A DNA stretch of 64,000 nt from Mortierella sp. BCC40632 (Eukaryota > Mortierellomycota > Mortierellomycetes > Mortierellales > Mortierellaceae), in the NCBI GenBank assembly GCA_011634665.1, contig WAEK01000002.1, forward strand, positions 62,001 to 126,000, written 5' to 3'. This document shows, in pieces, positions 48,193 through 60,538 of the stretch. Each line of letters opens with the position of its first letter. Position 1 is the first letter of the stretch. The notes beneath the pieces were generated by a model. It saw only the letters and a list, made by a program, of their open reading frames with translations. It had not been told where the DNA came from and searched no databases. Made by a program: the position numbers and the translations under genes.

Positions 48193-51100
48193 CTATTGTG
48201 GATCCAGACTGACGAACCAACTTGGAACCCATCCTCGTTGTCCATCACATGTTGCCAAGAGCCAATGTTGGTGTCGTCGGAAGATTTTCTAGAGAGAGGG
48301 AGCAAAGGAAAAAAAAAAAAAAAATGAAGGCATTCATGTCAGTCGCAAATATCTTGTCTCCCTTTTTTACCCCTTTCTCCAAAAGCTCAAGACACTTACC
48401 AACTTGTCGCCAGTCTTGATACTGAGTTCATTGGGTCCAGTCTTGGCAAAGTCAAAGATCGCCACTCCCTCCGCATCAAGATATCCATCCTCAGAATTGT
48501 TTTCAGACAAAATACTGGCAGGGATCCATCCAATCTCATCATCTCGTTGCACCACCCACCATCCATGGCCTTTGCTCTTGATCGTAAACACATCCCCTAC
48601 TTTGACATTCAACTCATCATCTCGTTTCGCCTCCCATTCATACATCGCCACTGCCGTCCCTGAGGCCTCCACCGTCTCTTGAACATAATTCTCAGGTGGT
48701 CCCGCCGTAGTACCATTGCTGGCTGATGTAGATGACTCGTTCGTCTTGTTATTCGTTGCTGTGTTATTTCCGGTTGTTGATGAGGATAGGGTAAATGTAT
48801 TTGACGTCGAAGCATTGCTCTGTGCTGTCGACGCTGTTGTTTTCAACAAAAGCAGGAAGAAAAGAAAGTTACATGTTAGTTCATGTTTCTCTATACGAGT
48901 TTTGGTAGAGACACCAGAATCAAGGTTCACAAGACCATTAAAAAAAAATCATACTACTGGCAGCTGTTCGACTTGATGTCCTCATAGAGGCGGTGGTACC
49001 TGACCGTGCCAATGATACACCATTCAAATGCCCATTGACGGACAAGTTGGCGGCTCCAGAAGAAGTGGTAGAAGAAGAGGAGGACACGGTCAGGGCAGGG
49101 GGTCTAGGCAATTCCTTGTTGAAGTGGTCGGAACTCTTTCGGGGTGGATGTGAATTGGGTGGAGAGGCCGCACTGACGGCAGGAGACTTCATTTGCTTGA
49201 TGTGTTTGAGCATGAACACGGGCGACTCGTTGTTTTCCTTGAGCTGTTTCATCAACAGCAGCGGCTTTTCGTTGTAGGTCAGGATACGTTCTATCAAACA
49301 CACACACACATACCCCCATCCCACGGAGCCATCGTCAAGTCAGTAAAAGACATTTGATCCGTGAAACCACAAGATTAAAAAAAAAAAAAAAAAAAAAAGA
49401 GAGCACCGTTTGTTGTACGTGTCTGCATCTGCCGGTCTCTCTGCATTTCCGAAATACTCACCCGTATTGCCGTAACAGATGAAGAGCGCATATTGTCGCC
49501 AGTCATCGTTGATCTTGTACTTTTTCAGAGCCGCAGGAAGAACCTTGTAGCATGGATCGTCCTGTGAAATCCGGAAACTCCTAAAGGCATCGACAGGGTC
49601 ACGGGTCGATGGCTTTTGACCATAGACCTTGATGGCGCCTGCGCCATCGACGCCTGGCGAAGCCACTTTTCCTTCCTAACGGTTCCCACCCAAAGAGTTC
49701 AATCCCATCCCATCCCAATGGAAGAACAAACACCTGTCAGTCATGCAACAGCTCTACGAACACAAACAAGAAAGGAAAAAAAAGGGGAGAGGGAAAGAAA
49801 TGCGACAAAAAAAAAAAAAAAAAAAAAAAATCACGGGTGGTCGGTGCGTTCTTTGAATGTTGTTGATCTCCAGTAGTCTTTACCTCGCTCGTCTCCGTGA
49901 CAGAGCCACCACGTCCACGGGTATCACCCGGTGAATGGGGCGAGCTAGGCATAGAATGGAATCCAGAGTCTGAAGGATAATGCGGTGATCTTGTTGAACC
50001 ATGTGCATGTGTTGAGTGAACGGGTGACTGAGGTGCAAGTGTTGAGCCTGAGGTGCTGTAGGTTGAGGCTGTGGCTGAGAGCATGGCTGATTGGCCATTC
50101 ATTGCTTTCGGGTATCCTGGGCTTGGTTCAGGCAATGGCTTTTTTTTTTTTTGTATTTTTTGTATGTTTGTTTGTCGGCAATAGTCCCGAAATGGTTGGA
50201 AAGTGGGTCAAGAGGCAAATGAAGATAGGATAACGCGTGGCAAGAAGAAAAAGAGCGCAGTGAGGAGTGAGTACGAGAGGTATTGATTTCATCAAACAAT
50301 GAGTCCCAGTGGGTGAAGGGAAAGTTTGCTGGGTCGTTGTCTGTTGCAGGGTCATGGTACCTGGAGCGTTACCTTTTGATCCTTTTGCAGCACCCAGATC
50401 TCGTCTTTTAGCTTGGTCATGTCCTTGGTCATCCGCTCGACTTCTCTTACAAGGTGCTGAATTGTATTGTCTATGAGTAAAGATAAAAAAAAAAAAAAAA
50501 AAAAAAAAAAAACACCCACTGGTCAGTCTCCTTGTCTGCATCTTGTTACGCCCTGATGAATTACATATTCAGCTCATCATCCCTTGCACCGAGCTCTCCT
50601 GGGCGTCCTGGATTACTCAGCACTGAGAAAATAACAACAACAAAACAAACAAGAAACGCCGCAGCTCCTCTATACATCCATGCCCATTGTCCATTGTCCA
50701 TTGTCCATTGTCCATGGTTCCATAGTCCAGAGGAGAAGAGGAACTTTTTGCTCTCTCTCTCTCTTTTTTTTTTTTTTTTTCTTTTCCCGCGCAAGACGTT
50801 TTTGTTTCTTTTCGGGGCTGTTTGTCTGTTTGTGTGTCTGTGTGTGTGTGTCTGTGTGTGTCTGTGTGAGAGTCTGTCGATTGTCTGTGTCTGTGTGTGT
50901 CTGTGTCTGTGTCTGTCGGTTGTCTGTCGGTTGTCTATCGGTTGTCTGTCGGTTGTTTGTCAATGCTGTGTCGGTCTCTGTTGTGAGATTTCTGAAGAAT
51001 GATGGTCGGTCGGTGCTGTTTCCTTGGTGGAGCCTATTTCTGTTCCTCAGTCAGTCTTTGGTACCTTTCTCGTGGATGGCCTGTTCGACCGACTTTAGAC

Positions 51101-51355
51101 TGGCCGCTGCCTGGTAGTTGAACTCCTGTCAAGTAGTCCGTCAAAAGATCACGAAAAGAAAAAAAAAAAAAAAATCCGCTTGCTGGTTAGAGAAACTCTT
51201 TGACCATGTCTCCTTTCTTCTTCCTCTCCCTCCTCCTCGCACGGGCAACAACGGCTTTGAAGCCGGTCAGGGACTTACATTCTCAAAGGCTACGCCTAGT
51301 CCATGGTGATGAAGCAAAAAAAAAAAAAAAAAAGGGAGACCAATGCAGATGCCGT

Positions 51356-51393
<38 letters not shown>

Positions 51394-52025
51394 TTTCCAT
51401 GTCTCCCTAATCATCAATTCTCCCATCCCGGACTCCTGGATGCAAAATTCACGCTTCTCCTCTCCTCCTTTTCTCCTTCCTTCCTTCCATCTTTCCTTCC
51501 TCATGTACTACTATTCATACTTGGAGGAACATAGTCGCCGGCTTCGAGAGCGATCCCGTAAGAGACCTTGAGCTGGTAGATGGCCTTTAGAATCACAAGC
51601 CGTTTGCCCACCTCCCATATCGACATGTCCTTGAGCGCTGCATGATCCAAATGTATTAATAGGTCGCCCGAAATGCCATTGTCTAGAGAGTGTGAGTGTG
51701 CGAATGAGTGAGAGAAATGAGAGACAGACAAAGCAGAGCAAGAGCAGAAAGAAAAAAAAAAAGTGAGTAAGAGAGTGAAAGAGAAGAGGTTTGTTCAGTT
51801 CAGTTGGATGCTACTCCATTGTTCCTTTGGAGAAGGTCAAAGTCCTTTCGCGAAAAAAGGTTGCTGATCAAGTCTTTCTCTTCTTCGCTCTCTTTCTCTC
51901 TTTTCTTTTCTTTTCTTTTCTTTTCTTTTTTTTTTACCCTTGATTTGCTTTTCATAGTTGGGAAATCCGATCGAGCACATCCATTGATGGACCCGACTGG
52001 GGTCCCATTGCGTGATGCTCTCCAT
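48193..52025 (-). CDS. Ste50/Ubc2-type MAPK-pathway adaptor: SAM, RA and two SH3 domains
   Basis: Adaptor that links Ras/Cdc42 signals to the Ste11-type MAPKKK. Exon 1 (52025-51938, MESITQWDPSRVHQWMCSIG) and 51683-51526 (NGISGDLLIHLDHAALKDMS) form a SAM domain. A 17-base exon (51295-51279) adds VAFEN, then EFNYQAAASLKSVEQAIHEK and a coiled coil (HLVREVERMTKDMTKLKDEI, near 50395-50460). A Ser/Pro-rich linker leads to the RA domain (AIKVYGQKPSTRDPVDAFRS ... LTYNEKPLLLMKQLKENNES). Two SH3 domains follow: VAMYEWEAKRDDELNVKVGD with GWWVVQRDDEIGWIPASIL, and VAIFDFAKTGPNELSIKTGDKL joined to KIFRRHQHWLLATCDGQRGWVPSWFVSLDPQ-stop. The order matches Ustilago Ubc2, not budding-yeast Ste50, which lacks SH3 domains. 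Several inner borders are approximate. Confidence 0.85.
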
Positions 52026-52554
52026 GGGTTATATAGAATAGACTGCAGAAGCGAAGAATGTCGTCGAAAGAGAAGGGGAGGAGGCCTGTTGGGCCGTGCT
52101 TGTTCTTTGTTGTTGTTGTTTTCCTTTTTCTTTTTTTTTTTTTTCCTTTCGTTTCGTTTCGTTTCGTTGGTCTTTTTTTTCTTTCTTTCTTTCTTTCTTT
52201 CTTTCTTTCGGGTCGGATATAGAGTAGGAAGGAAAGGAAAGAGAAGGAACTAAAGGAGCAAAAAGAATGAAAGAGAAAAATGGAGGCAGAGAAAAGGAGA
52301 ATGTGAGAGTGTGAAAGAGAGAGAAAGAGAGCGAAGGAGAAAAAGAGGTGGTGGTAGTGGCGAAGGAGGTGGTGGCGGCGGTGGTGATGGTGATGGTGAT
52401 GGTGAAGGTGAAGCCGCGATGACGAAAGCCTGATGATTAGCACGGGATGATGGAAAAAGATGATCCGTGAGGATTTATCAACCGATGATCCGGGGAGAAA
52501 AAAAAGATGAACCGGTCCCATTGTTATATATATATATATATTAAATTATTAGAA

Positions 52555-52609
<55 letters not shown>

Positions 52610-53429
52610 CCGAGAATAAGGAGATCATTGCAACAGCAAAGCAACAAGGCTACCAAAAGACGGGGAGGTTTGATGAGAGCAAAACAAAAGGGGGGGGGTG
52701 GAGAGAGAGGAGCGAGATGAGAGAGAGATTATTAGAGAGAGAGATATAGAGAAAAGCTCGAAGGGTGAGAAGCGAGAAAAACGCGTGCGTGCGTTTGTCT
52801 GAACGCGCCGATTGAAAAAGAGAGAGAAAGAAGAAAGAAAGAAAGAAAGAAACGAAACAACGAACGAAGGAAAGAATGAGGTCGATTAACGAGTCCGACA
52901 ACGAGGTACCCTTTTTACTAGAAGAGATGAAGAAAAAAAAAAAAAAGCGAAAACGAAAACGTGGTGTGGCCCAGCAGCAACAATAGTAACAGCAACAGCA
53001 ACAGCAATGGCAATAGCAATAGCAATAGCAATAGCAGCAGCAGCAACAGTAGCAAGTAGTAGTAAGCAACTGGTCCGTCTGTCAGCTAGAGAATTGGCTT
53101 TGAAGGAGGTATTTCGAATGGCTGAGGTGGAAACTCCAGCAGAGCCCACAGTCGGACAAAGAGGAAGGACACTAGAAAAAAAAAAATGCCATGCGGCCAT
53201 GCATTTTGCCAATTCACCACCTCTATTTACACACACACGCACACACACACACACACACTACTCTCTCTCTCTCTTTCTCTCCCTCTCTCCTGGACAACGC
53301 GATTGGCGATTGGAGGGCTTCTATTGAATAAAAAAAAAAAAAAAAAAAAAAAAGGGTGTCTATCTATATACAAAAGGGCGTAACCTCCGAGGAGATCCTG
53401 CACCAAACGGAAAGGGTTCTTTGCTCCAT
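52026..53429. other. Intergenic, microsatellite-rich
   Basis: Promoter region of the Ste50/Ubc2-type gene and 3' flank of the questin-oxidase-like gene. Contains TTTC repeats (about 52176-52208), a GGTGAT-type repeat (about 52368-52416), AT repeats (52525-52541, 52558-52608), a CAATAG/CAGCAG repeat (about 52985-53055) and a CA tract. No gene supported. Confidence 0.6.
52525..52608. repeat. Two (AT)n tracts separated by a short spacer
   Basis: AT runs at 52525-52541 and 52558-52608 flank TTAAATTATTAGAAAACA. Each is self-complementary, so the pair could form hairpins or a cruciform. Confidence 0.95.
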
Positions 53430-55161
53430 TAGTTGCCTGGACCAGAAGACTCGTCTGACGTCCCATCCTCGCCTAATGCACGCATCGCAGCATCGTAGAA
53501 CAAGTCTCCACATCCTCCGTGCTTCATCTCGGTCAACCAGAGTGACCTCACGATCTATTGGACAGAGATACATAGAGCAGAGAGAGAGAGAATGAGCGCG
53601 AGTGAGCAACCAAGGTCAAAAAGATCCTGCAAATCAACTCCTTCTTTCTTTTGTTCTTGTAAAGACGCGGATGTTATTCCCTTACCATAGGTACGATCCG
53701 TCGCTCAGCATGGATGGCGGAATGACAAAGAGATTTCCAGCGACCTGTAGGCTGTCCCGGGATACTGTCCTCTGATGTAACTGTGGCTGAACCAGTCGAC
53801 AAGACCATGCCTGCTACGGATGTGGATGTTGCTGTAAAAGGGTCGTCTTGAGAATCTGAACCCATATCAAGACTGTGAGAATGGCCATCCATGACGGTTC
53901 CAGCTGGCATCAAGATCTTGGGTCGACCCTGTACCACATATGTTGCCACCAATGACATCCAGATCACCTTGAGCAATTGTTCTTTTTGCTCCGCAGTCGA
54001 CAATATCTCGATCAAGAATCGAGCCGCATGTGTAGCCAGCAAAACATCCGCCAGGTTTTTGTCTAGTTGTTGTTCATCTCCTGCACGGTTGGTTGCTGTA
54101 AAGAGCAAAAGACTGCACGTCTGTGAAAGGTCCTGAAGGGCCTCGGATGCGGATTGGACTATGGTAGTTTTGGGTTGGAGGAATAGAACAATGTCAGCCC
54201 AGCGACAAGACAACAAATCAAAATATTGATGTTGGTCATCCCAAGGCCATGCGAGTGTCCTTGTGCAACCAAAACAACCGCCATTTTTTTTTTTTTTTTT
54301 GTCCCACTACACTGACTGATAGTCAGTTGTCCTCTCTTTCTTTTTTTCTTTTTACCTTGAGTGGTCCACATGCCGAGATAGGATTTGAGAAGGCTTATCC
54401 GTGAGCTCATCACGACGTTTAGCCGGCTTTGGAAACCAGCGTCAAAGTTGCCGTCAAGTCGCTTATCGTTCCTGATCATGTTCAGGATGGCTACACTCCG
54501 GGGACCCTTTCTCTGCTGTTGTTGACCCTTCAAAGAGGAATGAAGGGCAGGCTCACGTGGCCAGGCCGATGCTTCGCCCGAGGGTATGTAACAGGCAGTT
54601 GCAGAATGATACGAGATGCAGGCATAGGCTAAACCCTCTGCCGTCACGAGTCTTGAGCCAAACTCGATTCCGTAGCCTAGATGGATCAATGGGCCTGTGG
54701 AGCCACAGAGGCCAGGGATCAGTGTAGCAACATAGTCTGCGACTCGTTTGGTCATGGACGAGGCCAGTGGGGCAGCTGGCATCTCTGCCCACGATTCGGT
54801 CAGAGGCAGAGATGATCTGGACTCGCTCTTTATAGCTGTTGTTTCGAGCTGAAGTAACTCTTGGTGGAAAAAGTCGAGGTACTCATGGTAATAACTGCGA
54901 TAAGCATCAAAGAAAGAGAAGGAGAGAGAGGAGGAGAGAGAGAGAAAGAAAGAGTGCGAGCGGTGCTGTGTCAGTAAGGGCAACAAGGGTACACTCACTT
55001 GTCAACAGAAAGGCAACAAAGCAAATTACCTTTTGTGTCCGAGCCATTCTTTCCAGTTGCGGGAGTTGATGTGGATGGAGGGCGCGGGAGGAATTCGCTC
55101 CTTGTCGGGCTTGAAGCGCTTGAAGGTTTGGAAGAGATCCTTGGAAGACCCTAGATATGAT

Positions 55162-55216
<55 letters not shown>

Positions 55217-55425
55217 TGTGTGTGTGTATATGTTAGATTGAGAAAGAAGAGAACAGACGGGGTAGAGAGATGGTAAGGAGAGAAGAATGGATGAGGGAAA
55301 GGGTCCTTGTTGTCTTTTTGCCCTTGCAAAGGACCGTCTTTCTTTCTTTCTTTCTTTCCTTCACTCTCCGCATGCAAACCCAATGACCAATCCCACTCTA
55401 ATCCCTAAGAATGGGGCCAAGTGAG

Positions 55426-55463
<38 letters not shown>

Positions 55464-56609
55464 AAGAGAAAGAAAGAGAAAAAGAGAGAGAGAGAAAAAA
55501 GTGCTCTCTCGCTCTACGGGAAGAAAGCGCAATATGGTCGTTGTTTGATAAAACCTAAATGGGTTCAGACCAATGCTCGGTCACAATAAAAAATCAAGGG
55601 TTCTCGCCGACATTGGCAAGGGAAGAAGGAGAGCACCTCCAGTCCAGCAAAGGATAGGAAAGAACAGGAAAGGAAAGGAAAGGAAAGGGAGAGTAAAAAA
55701 AAAAAAAAAAAAAAAAAAAAAGACATTGGGATAGGGATGGGAAAAGACATGCCCTGCCCTGTCCTGTCCTTTTTTTTTTATCTTCTTCCTCTCCCCCACC
55801 CTGAAGCAAGGAGAACACCAGAGTAGTAGTGTAGTGACAGAGTGAGAGAAAAAAGAGGACACACATTCGCCATGCAAGACACACCAACACGAACGAAGAA
55901 ACACCACAAACAATGCGCACCCGGGTGTGCGTGTGTGTCTGTCTGTGTACCCTCTGTTCGTCTGGCGCGTGAACAATCCTCTTTCTCTTTCTCACTCTCT
56001 CTCTCTCTCACTCTCTCTCACTCTCTCTCACCCGTCCTACATCAGCTAGGACATGCATGCTTCCACCTCTCTCATGTAAAAAAAAAGGGCCATCTCTCCA
56101 TTTCTCAAAAAGAACTCTCATTTACCTCCAAGCGCATACTTGGTCAGCGCGTCCTGGACCATTGTTCCGCCGGCAAGATACCCTGAGAGGTCTGTATGGT
56201 AGATATGGTACTGGGCCTGAATAATTGCCAATGCCATCTCTCGTGGGGTGATCTCTTCTGTCAGATGCACATTGCGAGAGGAATGAGAAGTAGACCGGCG
56301 GATCTTGGGTCGCTTGCAGTCCATACCAGGCCCTGCACCGATAATGTGACTAGGACCATGGTGGGTCGAGCTGTTATTGGTGCTGGTGCTGCTGTTGGTG
56401 TTAGTGCTGCTGCAGGTGCCACTGCAACTACTGTTGTTGGCTGTGTCGGGGTGGGAGCTTTCTTGGGAAGACAGGGCCGCTGACGTGAGCGGAGTCGATG
56501 TGTTGCTGGCAGAGACCGGTCCTGGGAGAGAGACGCCAGGGCCCGGAGCGGCTATGGCTGAGCCGAGGCAAGGATGCAGGGCCCGCGGGGCAGAGGGAAT
56601 AGAAATCAT
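53430..56609 (-). CDS. Questin oxidase-like protein (DUF4243, AflY type)
   Basis: Related to fungal questin oxidase and AflY, which perform Baeyer-Villiger-type cleavage of anthraquinones in polyketide pathways. The substrate of this copy is unknown. The long first exon (56609 to about 56128) begins with a Ser/Thr/Asn-rich leader, then ITPREMALAIIQAQYHIYHT and a ...LTKYALGG end. Next come SSKDLFQTFKRFKPDKERIP, then YYHEYLDFFHQELLQLE with the family core GSTGPLIHLGYGIEFGSRLV (His-containing), AILNMIRNDKRLDGNFDAGF, and HAARFLIEILSTAEQKEQLL with YVVQGRPKI. The last exon reads IVRSLWLTEMKHGGCGDLFY and ends SSGPGN-stop at 53430. The joins WTTQ/VQSASEALQ and PM/IVRSLW keep frame. No polyketide synthase or other pathway gene lies nearby. 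The ATG at 56609 is the first of that frame I can support. Confidence 0.8.
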
Positions 56610-59600
56610 TACCGGGATCAGGATCGAGTGGAATTGGAACTGAGAAAGAGGGTGAGAATGGGAAGGGAGAATGGGAGAGAGTGAGAGTCAGAGAGAGTGA
56701 AAGAGTGAAAGAGTGAAAGTGAGCGAGAGAGTGAGAGTACAATGAATGAAAAAAAAGAAGAGAAAGAGAGCGAGCAAGAGAGAGTGTGATGAGTGGAAAA
56801 GGATTAACCGGCGACAGAGAGAAAGAGAGGAATGAAGTGAACTTGTCAATCGGAGCGTTGGGTTGAGCGAGACAAAAGACAAAGACAAAGACAATCAAAA
56901 ATATATATAAAAAAAAAAAACAGAGCGAGCAAAACGAACAGAAGAAAAAAAAAAAAAAAAAAAAGAAACTGACCCAGCAGTCGCAGCCAGCTGAAATAGG
57001 CCAAAGATGTGCGTGCGGAGAGCTCTCTCTGCAAGCGCTCGCTCTAAATAAGGATGTCGCCCGTATGCAGGGGGACCGCCGACGAACAAGAGTCGCTACC
57101 AAAAAAAAAAAAAAAGACTTGAATATCTCATCTTGGGAGACACATGCTCGCTGGGGCGCCAATCGACGGGGCCGGGGGCAACTGTCAAGCCTTCTGTCGT
57201 CCCTGATCCGTCTCGTGAACGCGCGCTCTATGTTCCTTCGGTGGGGTCGTGCACTCAACAAGAGACAGCTGCGGGAATGAAAGAATCTTCTGCTTCGTCC
57301 AAACCTCCTTCTCCTTCCCCGGGGTTCTCGTCGGCTGGTTTTGGTTGGGCGGTGGACCATCGGATGGTCGGGCGGTGTCCTTGTTTGTGAAAGAAGAAAA
57401 AGAAAAAGAAAAGACTCGCCGTGACAAAATGTCCAGATGGACAAAGGGCAGAAAGGACTCTCCGATCCTGCACTACACATCCTTCCCTCGTGCTTCAACG
57501 ACTGGCTGCCTCTTATTCTTGCTCTCTAATATTTCCTCTGGTCAGTCAGGCACTTCTCAGCACGACAGGAATAGATACATCCACCCCCCCTCTCCCCTCT
57601 CCCCGCGCGAGTTTCTTTTCCTCATTCTCTGCTCTCTTGTTTCTCTCTCTCTCCCCCCTCTGCAAGCCCGTCTCCTGAGCCTCCATGGGTGGACCGAGGT
57701 CGATACTTCCCATGGGGCCATACTAATCCATCTGTCCGCCCTTGGCCACAAAGTATTACACAAAAGGGGCCAAATCACTCCTCTGCTTCTCTTGCTTCCA
57801 CCACCACCTCCTCCTTCATATCCCCTGTTGCTCCTTATGCCCAATAGAAGGAGGAGGAGAGGGAACCGAGAAGCTCAGCACAGAGAGGATAACCAAAAAC
57901 CTTGGTCTTGTGCGCACCCAGCAAGGCTAGTGGTTGGGTATCACGCCAAAAAAGCGTGCGATCGAAGTGTTATGGTGAACCAGCGAGAAGGCGAGAAATG
58001 CGAGCTCCTCAAGATTGGGAGACACTTTTGGAGTAGTCCGCTCAAGTAACATGTCATGTCATGCCATGCCATGCTTGTGGCGCGTCGTTCTGATTGGCGC
58101 GAAAGGCCAAGGAAAGAGAAAGAGAGCCATCGTGGCATTTTGTTCCGGAAGCAAACACGAGCACAGACTGTTGCCTGGTTCCCGTCGCAGTAAGGAGGCG
58201 TTCGCCGAACCAAGAAAGTTCGGCGATTGACGGCCGAGCAAGGACTATTTCGCGTCTTGGATATCATTTGCATGACTCTCGATCGTCCTTGGATCGCCCA
58301 TTTGGACAAGACCACGAAGAGTGGAGAGGGACGGATTACCCAAAGAACAGTCCAATTCTCGGCGATGGCTCAAGTGATCGTCCAACGTTTGACCACTGTC
58401 GCAAGATCGGGAAAGAGAGAGAGGGAAAGAGAAAGGGACCCTGACCATCTTTGTGCGACCTCATTGCATGATGAACACGGCCCGAAAGACGTCACTTTGC
58501 CTTGTTTAGGATTCAGCTTGTTGTGTGCGCCATACCATGCGAACACGTCAACTACCCGTGCTCGTCTAGCCCTGCTAGTTTTCTATGCCCTTTTTTTTTT
58601 CTTTCTTTTTAGGTCATCGTTCCTCACCACTAGACCCGAGACTGCGCTTTTTTCTTTTATAAATATTGTATTTCGGTGGGAATCTTCTATTCGTGTGGTA
58701 TCTGTGGCAAGGAGTAAGAAATTCTGTCCAATTCATTTGTGGTCGAAATAGCTAGCTCTCTCTCCCTCTTTCTCCCTCTCTCTATTTCCATCGTGAAACG
58801 GCTCGGGAATTAAGAAAAGCTCCATAGAAAGAGAAGTTTCATCTTGAAAAAAAAAAAAAAAAGTCAATGGTCTGAACACAAATTGGATACGAACCTCGAG
58901 ACCTACAGTAAATAGTATCGTCTATCCACCAAACAACAGTCATATTTTCATTGTAGACACCATGTGTCTCTCAGATAAACTCCCGATCCAGCGTTTCGGG
59001 CCACTTGAATATGGCCATCTACTGCTGAATCGCCCAACAGTGGGCGACACCTTGCCCTAGCTCTATGAATGACAAATTCTACAACAGGATAGCACCTCTC
59101 TCTTGTCGAATGCACAGGCTTGGAGACACCTGTTGTAGGACTTGGACATCCTGTACTCTTTTTTCACGTAAAACATCTCTTGTATATTTCTTCTTTTTCT
59201 TTCTCTTTTTCTTGGATGTGACACTTTGACGACCTCTCCTCTCCCTCCCTCCTCGAGTTCTTCAACCCTGACATGTAGAACATTTGGATACTTTCATTTT
59301 TGGTCAAATTGCGGTCCAAAGATTTGCCAGGAGAGTCACAGAAATAGACCAAATAGGCTCACTGTTCTTGTTCGACAACAAACCTGTCGTTCTTTGATCT
59401 TGTTGCAGAGTGACCAGTATCAAATTTACCATTCACGTAACGTTCAATCTGATTCGTTTCTCTCGCTGCTCCTCTCCCCCTCCTCTTCCTCTGTCGTCGA
59501 AAGCATCGATGAAGATTGCCGAGTTTTTGTTGAGATCTTCAAAACCGTTAACTGAGGCCTGAGTGAACATTGGTCCAAGCATAAAAGACAAGCCGAGAGC

Positions 59601-59650
59601 ATCTTTTGAAGCAGTGTGTTAGAACCTATTCATGGCCGGGGTCCAGAAAA
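56610..59650. other. Gene-poor region
   Basis: Upstream of the questin-oxidase-like gene. Contains AG repeats, poly-A runs, a CATGT/CATGC cluster near 58048-58073, and a 9-bp stem at 58202-58226. No protein similarity recognised in 3 kb. Confidence 0.5.
58202..58226. other. Perfect 9-bp inverted repeat with 7-base loop
   Basis: TCGCCGAAC, loop CAAGAAA, then GTTCGGCGA. It lies in gene-poor DNA with no recognised transcript nearby. Confidence 0.7.
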
Positions 59651-60171
59651 AGTCATGCCGCTTCCGAGGGTTTTGTAATAGGAGAGGAGAGGGAGGAGGA
59701 GGAATCAAGCGTAATGACAGTCTTTTTCCTGCCAAAGAGACCAGTTACATTGAGCACCATTGATTTGGTTATGCAAATGAGCTGATGGCATTGTGGATGC
59801 TCAAAGACGTCCCCTCCTTCCCTCCCCCCGCCAAAGGCATCATTTCCCATTCGATTCTTTTATAGCCTGAAGTGTGCTGAACATCTTGGGGAAAGAGCTC
59901 TCTGGGCGGGACGGCCAAAAAAAAAAAAAAAAAAAAAAAGTGGTCCTGAGATTCACCCAAAACCATGCTCCCATAAACGAGTCCTAGATCCATGAAACCC
60001 TTCCCAGAATAGACTGTGCCCAATTGTGGCCAAGGGGGAAGTCTCTCCTTTTTTGTTTATTTATTTATTTATTGGATTTGCCATCAATGAATTCAACAAT
60101 TGTCAAGGTTTCTGCTAAAGGAGAACACTTGAAATTTCGGTAAACCCTGTAGGAGATGAAGGAAAGGCGAG

Positions 60172-60538
60172 TCAATTGGGTGTTATGTCCAATGGAATGA
60201 GCAAGGTTCCAACTCGCTCAATTCTCGTCTCACACAACGCTCTACCTCCCCCAAATGAAACAATCTCATAAAAGACAAAAAAGTGTAAGATGCCTGGCAC
60301 TATGTCTTCGGATGAGTAAAGATTGGTTGATATTGACAACTGTTTTGTTACCATCTGAGGTGGTGATAATGAATCTTGTGCAGTCCTTGTTGTGGACAAT
60401 GTTCACCCCTGCCACATTGGCAAGGGTGTGCGAAAGCAGAGCCGGAGCTGAATGATCTCTCAGGCAGAGATTGAAAAAGTTGACTCGGATAAAGTTGAGA
60501 CTTGAGAGTGTCGATACGCATACACAAGGTGATCCCAC
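60172..60538 (-). pseudogene. Possible frame-broken gene remnant
   Basis: Two minus-strand frames look continuous if one frame change is allowed near 60325: HTLANVAGVNIVHNKDCTRF ... GNKTVVNINQSLL, then YSSEDIVPGILHFFVFYEIV ... ERVGTLLIPLDITPN-stop. No splice sites sit at the switch. I do not recognise the family, and random open frames are a fair alternative. Confidence 0.25.

Noticed and set aside
50670..50970. Tandem TCTGTG/GGTTGTC-like repeats that might suggest a CRISPR array
   Set aside because: Degenerate short-period repeats without unique spacers in a eukaryotic intron.
56428..57498. 356-residue minus-strand frame overlapping the start of the questin-oxidase-like gene
   Set aside because: It is in a different frame from the conserved enzyme and consists of Ser/Leu/Phe low-complexity sequence with no family match.
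57421..58751. Several plus-strand frames of 100-260 residues in the gene-poor region
   Set aside because: No family resemblance, no consistent splice signals, and mixed composition typical of chance open frames.
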